Below, piece by piece: positions 31,875-34,892 of a DNA stretch of 34,892 bases. A program made the position numbers and the translations under genes. Under the pieces are notes generated by a model. It did not search any database. It was given only the letters and a program-made list of their open reading frames with translations, and was not told where the DNA came from. The stretch comes from Clostridia bacterium (lineage in GTDB: Bacteria; Bacillota; Clostridia; DUPQ01). Position 1 is the stretch's first letter, and every line of letters begins with the position of its first letter. Where the stretch lies: assembly GCA_016938455.1 (NCBI GenBank), contig JAFGUQ010000248.1, positions 1 through 34,892 of the forward strand, in the 5' to 3' direction.

Positions 31875-32585
31875 ATGTCTGAAATAGTAAAAAGCATAAG
31901 AAAGCAAATGATAGAAAACAGCAGTGAGCAAGCCAGAAATGGATTGAAACGCTTTTTCAAAGATGAATTGTCTATTTATGGTTTAAAATCTGCTGTGATA
32001 TCAAAAATAGCCAAAGATAATTATCAACTCATTAAAGAATATAATAAAAAGGATATTTTTGATTTATGCAGTGAACTGTGGGAATCAGGTTATCTTGAAG
32101 AAACCTTCATTGCCTGTAACTGGGCATATAAACAAATGGCTATGTTTACAGAGGATGATCTTGATCTGTTTGAAACATGGATAAAAAATCATATTAACAA
32201 CTGGGCGTCCTGTGACTCATTATGTAATCATACCATAGGAAGCTATTTTGAGATGTTTCCCCATAAAGTCAGTAAACTACTTGAATGGACTAAATCAGAT
32301 AACAGATGGGTCAGAAGAGCAGCTGCTGTATCTCTGATTATACCTGCCAGAAAAGGGCTGTTTAAAAAAGAGATATTTGATATTGCAGAGGCACTTTTGA
32401 TGGATAAAGATGATATGGTACAAAAAGGATATGGCTGGATGTTAAAATCAGCAGCCGAAAACGATGTAGAGGCAGTTTATCAATTTGTTCTCAGTAAAAG
32501 GAAAGTGATGCCAAGAACTGCACTGCGATATGCAATTGAAAAGATGCCAATGGAAAAGAAAGCAGAGGCGATGAAAAAAATATGA
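31875..32585 (+). CDS. AlkD-type DNA alkylation repair glycosylase
   Basis: A 236-residue all-helical HEAT-like repeat protein that removes bulky or cationic alkylated bases such as 3-methyladenine and 7-methylguanine. Trp110, Asp114 and Trp188 stand one residue after the numbering I recall for the B. cereus AlkD active site (Trp109, Asp113, Trp187), in NNWASCDSLC and KGYGWML. RWVRRAAAVSLI is also characteristic. ATG 31875 follows GGAGG (31865-31869); GTG 31869 would overlap that site. Its last four bases overlap the start of a membrane protein gene. Confidence 0.92.
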   Translation: MSEIVKSIRKQMIENSSEQARNGLKRFFKDELSIYGLKSAVISKIAKDNYQLIKEYNKKDIFDLCSELWESGYLEETFIACNWAYKQMAMFTEDDLDLFETWIKNHINNWASCDSLCNHTIGSYFEMFPHKVSKLLEWTKSDNRWVRRAAAVSLIIPARKGLFKKEIFDIAEALLMDKDDMVQKGYGWMLKSAAENDVEAVYQFVLSKRKVMPRTALRYAIEKMPMEKKAEAMKKI

Positions 32586-33193
32586 ACAGGTTTGATAAAA
32601 TATTTAATGGTGTGATTATTGGAAGTGTAGCTCCGATTCTTTTATTTCTTTCAGGCTGGTGGATCAGTTTCCCGTTTGTCGAAGAAAAAAATATTTATAT
32701 TTTCATGTTAGGAGGTCTGATTGCAGGGTTAATTGTTGATATGGTGTTTTTAAAAAATATCATTGTTAAAGCTTATCTGTTGAAGAATTATCAACTTATT
32801 GGATTATACCTGTTTTTCAGTACTTGCATATATGGATTCTTTATGGGAGTTCCTGTATTCAACACAGCTATGGGCATTCTTGCCGGTATTTATATGGGAA
32901 GAAAAATGATTATTGAAAAATCCACAGATATAAACCTGAATAAAAAAGTAAGAGATGTCAGTTTATTTACTTCATTGATTCTGTTTCTTTTTTGCATTTC
33001 ATCAGGTTTGATTGCTATGATTGATGATTATACAGCATTGAACCTTGAAGGAATGTTTAAGCTGCCGTTTAAAGTAACTGACTTTCATATCGTGATAATG
33101 ATTGCTTCAGGGACTGTCTTTTTAGTGGTTTTTCAATATTTCTTGACGTATTTTACTTGTAGACAGGTGTTAAAGATGAATAGGGAAATATGA
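32582..33193 (+). CDS. Five-helix membrane protein, unknown function
   Basis: A 203-residue integral membrane protein with hydrophobic segments at about 10-28, 38-55, 70-88, 90-106, 125-148 and 170-193. I do not recognise a family. The ATG overlaps the AlkD stop (ATGA), so translation is coupled. No transporter or enzyme motif is evident. A functional link to DNA repair is not obvious and co-transcription may only reflect gene packing. Confidence 0.75.
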   Translation: MNRFDKIFNGVIIGSVAPILLFLSGWWISFPFVEEKNIYIFMLGGLIAGLIVDMVFLKNIIVKAYLLKNYQLIGLYLFFSTCIYGFFMGVPVFNTAMGILAGIYMGRKMIIEKSTDINLNKKVRDVSLFTSLILFLFCISSGLIAMIDDYTALNLEGMFKLPFKVTDFHIVIMIASGTVFLVVFQYFLTYFTCRQVLKMNREI

Positions 33194-33199
33194 TATAAT
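33191..33199 (+). promoter_or_regulatory. Extended -10 promoter of the lipoprotein gene
   Basis: TGATATAAT (TG 33191-33192, TATAAT 33194-33199) overlaps the end of the membrane protein gene, with no clear -35. The predicted leader of about 58 bases contains two mutually exclusive inverted repeats: GTGAC (33211-33215) with GTCAC (33242-33246), and ACAGTT (33223-33228) with AACTGT (33238-33243). Confidence 0.55.
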
Positions 33200-33264
33200 A
33201 TACCTTGTCAGTGACTTACTTTACAGTTAAAACAGACAACTGTCACCTGATGGGGGTCGTTAAC

Positions 33265-33873
33265 ATGAAAAAGAATATTTTTATCATTACCATAATAATT
33301 CTGATAGTAACATCAGGCTGCAGTTCTGATAATGAAATTAATGTTTTAAAGGAAGAAAACCGTGAATACATTCAGCAGATCACTGATTGTGAAGCGAAAA
33401 TCATGTCACTTGAAGAACGTTTAAACAAGGAAGTCATCAGCAGTGAACTGGAACTTAGAATAAAGAACCAACGGGACAATCGATTGTTTTTCACATTGGA
33501 AGAAAGAGAAAAGGTCGGACAAACAGTTTATATTGTCGGGAATATGATTGATCAAATCATTGAAGAGTATTCTTATGCTGATATGAAAGGGACAGGGCAG
33601 GAAGAGTTCTATAAAGTCGAGATTGCAGGGACAGTTTATGACTTCTCACTTTTTAAAGTGACATATGATGAATCAACAGAGGAATTTTCAGAAGGTGAAC
33701 TGATACAAAGCCTTGGTACTATCAGTAATATGATAGTGATGATTGAAACAACAATTCCAGAAGGTCTTCCCATGGAAAAGATAAAGTGGAAAGATGAGAA
33801 CGGGAATGAAAGCGAAATCCTTATCTCCTATGATGGATACGGATTCAACGGAATGATATTCTGGAATCATTGA
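33265..33873 (+). CDS. Predicted lipoprotein with coiled coil, 202 residues
   Basis: Starts at ATG 33265 behind GGGGGT (33252-33257); an in-frame ATG at 33205 has no ribosome site. The signal peptide ends in VTSGC with Cys19. Residues about 27-60 (NVLKEENREYIQQITDCEAK) form a coiled coil, and the remaining domain of about 130 residues is strand-rich and unknown. It should be exported, anchored to the membrane and perhaps oligomeric. It follows its own promoter and precedes the EFR1 gene by 55 bases. Confidence 0.82.
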   Translation: MKKNIFIITIIILIVTSGCSSDNEINVLKEENREYIQQITDCEAKIMSLEERLNKEVISSELELRIKNQRDNRLFFTLEEREKVGQTVYIVGNMIDQIIEEYSYADMKGTGQEEFYKVEIAGTVYDFSLFKVTYDESTEEFSEGELIQSLGTISNMIVMIETTIPEGLPMEKIKWKDENGNESEILISYDGYGFNGMIFWNH

Positions 33874-33928
33874 TACCATTAAAATAAACCATACAAGCAG
33901 ATTATGGAAAAGACAGGATAAAAACTTC

Positions 33929-34813
33929 ATGACAGAACATAAAAACAAAATCCATATTGTCTATTTTACCGGGACCGGTGGTACTGGATACGCAGCTGAC
34001 ACTTTGACTACTGCTTTTAAGGATAAGAATTACAAAGTCTACTGTTCTGAACTGTTACAGAGTAAACTGCCATCGATAAATGAAAATGAAACACTGGTTC
34101 TTATGTTTCCTGTGTATGCCGCAGATGCACCTCATGTCATCTATCGCTGGATTGCTTCCTTAACGAAGGTTATCAGTCAGAAAGCAGTCGTTGTTTCTGT
34201 ATCTGGCGGAGGAGAGATTTCACCTAACACCGCCTGTCGAATGAAATCAGTCAGACGGCTGATAAAAAAAGGATATCAGGTTGATAATGAATACTCGCTT
34301 TGCATGCCTTCAAATTTCATTATGCCCACTCATGATATACTCGCTATCAATTTATTGAAAATACTCCCTGGGAAGTGCGAGATTATTGTCAATGAAGTGA
34401 CTGGAAATATTAAAAGAAGAAAAAAAGTGAATTTCATAGACAGGATTATACTTTTATTATGTCATGGTGAAAAGATCGGATCAAAAATAGCAGGGAGACT
34501 GATGAGAGTGACAGACGATTGCAATGGATGCGGTCTTTGCGCGATACAATGTCCGAAATCCAATATAACAATGAAAGATAACAGACCAGAGTATCATTTT
34601 TCCTGTGAACTATGTCTTCGGTGTGTTTATCTTTGCCCTAAAAAAGCTGTTAAACTGCGAATATTGAAAAGGTTCGTTCTAAAAGAGGGATTCAATATCA
34701 ACAGTTACATAAAAAAAATACATGAGGATACTTTGATAAGTGAAGAGGGAATACCTGACGGATTTTTGTGGAAAGGTATTGTATCCTATTTACAGGACAT
34801 CAATATTTTGTAA
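33929..34813 (+). CDS. EFR1-family flavodoxin-ferredoxin protein
   Basis: A 294-residue electron-transfer protein. The N-terminal flavodoxin-like domain has the FMN phosphate loop FTGTGGTGYAA (about residues 11-21) and VLMFPVYAADAPHVIYRW. The C-terminal third carries two [4Fe-4S] ferredoxin motifs, CNGCGLCAIQCP and CELCLRCVYLCP. This matches EFR1-type proteins common in anaerobic Bacillota. The partner and substrate are unknown. ATG 33929 has a weak AGGA site (33915-33918). It lies 11 bases before a short-chain dehydrogenase gene, its possible redox neighbour. Confidence 0.93.
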   Translation: MTEHKNKIHIVYFTGTGGTGYAADTLTTAFKDKNYKVYCSELLQSKLPSINENETLVLMFPVYAADAPHVIYRWIASLTKVISQKAVVVSVSGGGEISPNTACRMKSVRRLIKKGYQVDNEYSLCMPSNFIMPTHDILAINLLKILPGKCEIIVNEVTGNIKRRKKVNFIDRIILLLCHGEKIGSKIAGRLMRVTDDCNGCGLCAIQCPKSNITMKDNRPEYHFSCELCLRCVYLCPKKAVKLRILKRFVLKEGFNINSYIKKIHEDTLISEEGIPDGFLWKGIVSYLQDINIL

Positions 34814-34824
34814 AAGGAGTTTTT

Positions 34825-34892
34825 ATGAATTATTATATGATAACAGGAACATCAAAAGGGCTTGGAGAGGCCATTGCTGATCAATTGATTAA
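34825..34892 (+). CDS. Short-chain dehydrogenase/reductase (partial, runs off the window)
   Basis: Only the first 22 codons are present. After ATG 34825, with AAAGGAG at 34813-34819, the translation MNYYMITGTSKGLGEAIAD has the TGxxxGxG NAD(P)-binding motif of the SDR family (TGTSKGLG). The nearest types in my memory are sepiapterin- or benzil-reductase-like SDRs, but the fragment is too short to decide. Confidence 0.85.
   Translation, partial: MNYYMITGTSKGLGEAIADQLI

Noticed and set aside
13070-34824. Integron-like cassette array with attC sites
   Set aside because: Gene content fits, but intergenic regions share no long repeated stem-loops or the RYYYAAC/GTTRRRY core, and no integrase is present.

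Overview
The window is A+T-rich DNA from a low-G+C Gram-positive type bacterium, most likely an anaerobic member of the Bacillota (Clostridia or a relative). The signs are strong AGGAGG-type ribosome binding sites, sigma-A type promoters often with an extended -10 (TGATATAAT), ATG/GTG/TTG starts, a B12-dependent class II ribonucleotide reductase, lipoproteins with Gram-positive style signal peptides, PrsW, EFR1-type ferredoxin and DUF3795 proteins. I cannot name the genus. No insertion sequence, phage gene, CRISPR array or rRNA is visible.

Positions 1-6.5 kb are core-like: galU, a convergent TtcA-family tRNA thiolation gene, a tRNA-Pro(UGG) with promoter and terminator, a serine beta-lactamase-like hydrolase, the class II ribonucleotide reductase nrdJ, a small orphan protein and a PrsW-family membrane protease. 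The nrdJ promoter carries two NrdR-box-like palindromes exactly 32 bp apart centre to centre, one lying on the -10 element.

Positions 6.6-13.1 kb form one tightly packed operon of five genes: a Gfo/Idh/MocA oxidoreductase, a uroporphyrinogen-decarboxylase-family protein with an HxC motif, a Memo-AMMECR1 fusion, its radical SAM partner (together an AmmeMemoRadiSam system) and a GH116/DUF608 glycosidase-like protein. AmmeMemoRadiSam proteins have no settled function as far as I know. Here they sit inside what looks like a carbohydrate or glycoside-modifying operon, which is the best candidate for new biology in the window.

Positions 13.1-34.9 kb are a long one-strand run of small, mostly single-domain accessory enzymes: two isochorismatase-like hydrolases, Nudix, three DUF1801-type proteins, three GNAT acetyltransferases (one fused to a YoaP-like thioredoxin-fold domain), a nucleotidyltransferase, HAD phosphatase, two methyltransferases, a glycosyltransferase-like protein, a second URO-D protein, PhzF, a deaminase, NYN/OST-HTH and HD proteins, an AlkD-type DNA glycosylase, three lipoproteins, two membrane proteins, an EFR1 flavodoxin-ferredoxin and the start of a short-chain dehydrogenase. 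Many have their own promoter. One, a DUF5680 gene, is split by a frameshift. The run resembles an accessory-gene reservoir, but I found no integron attC-like repeats or recombinase.
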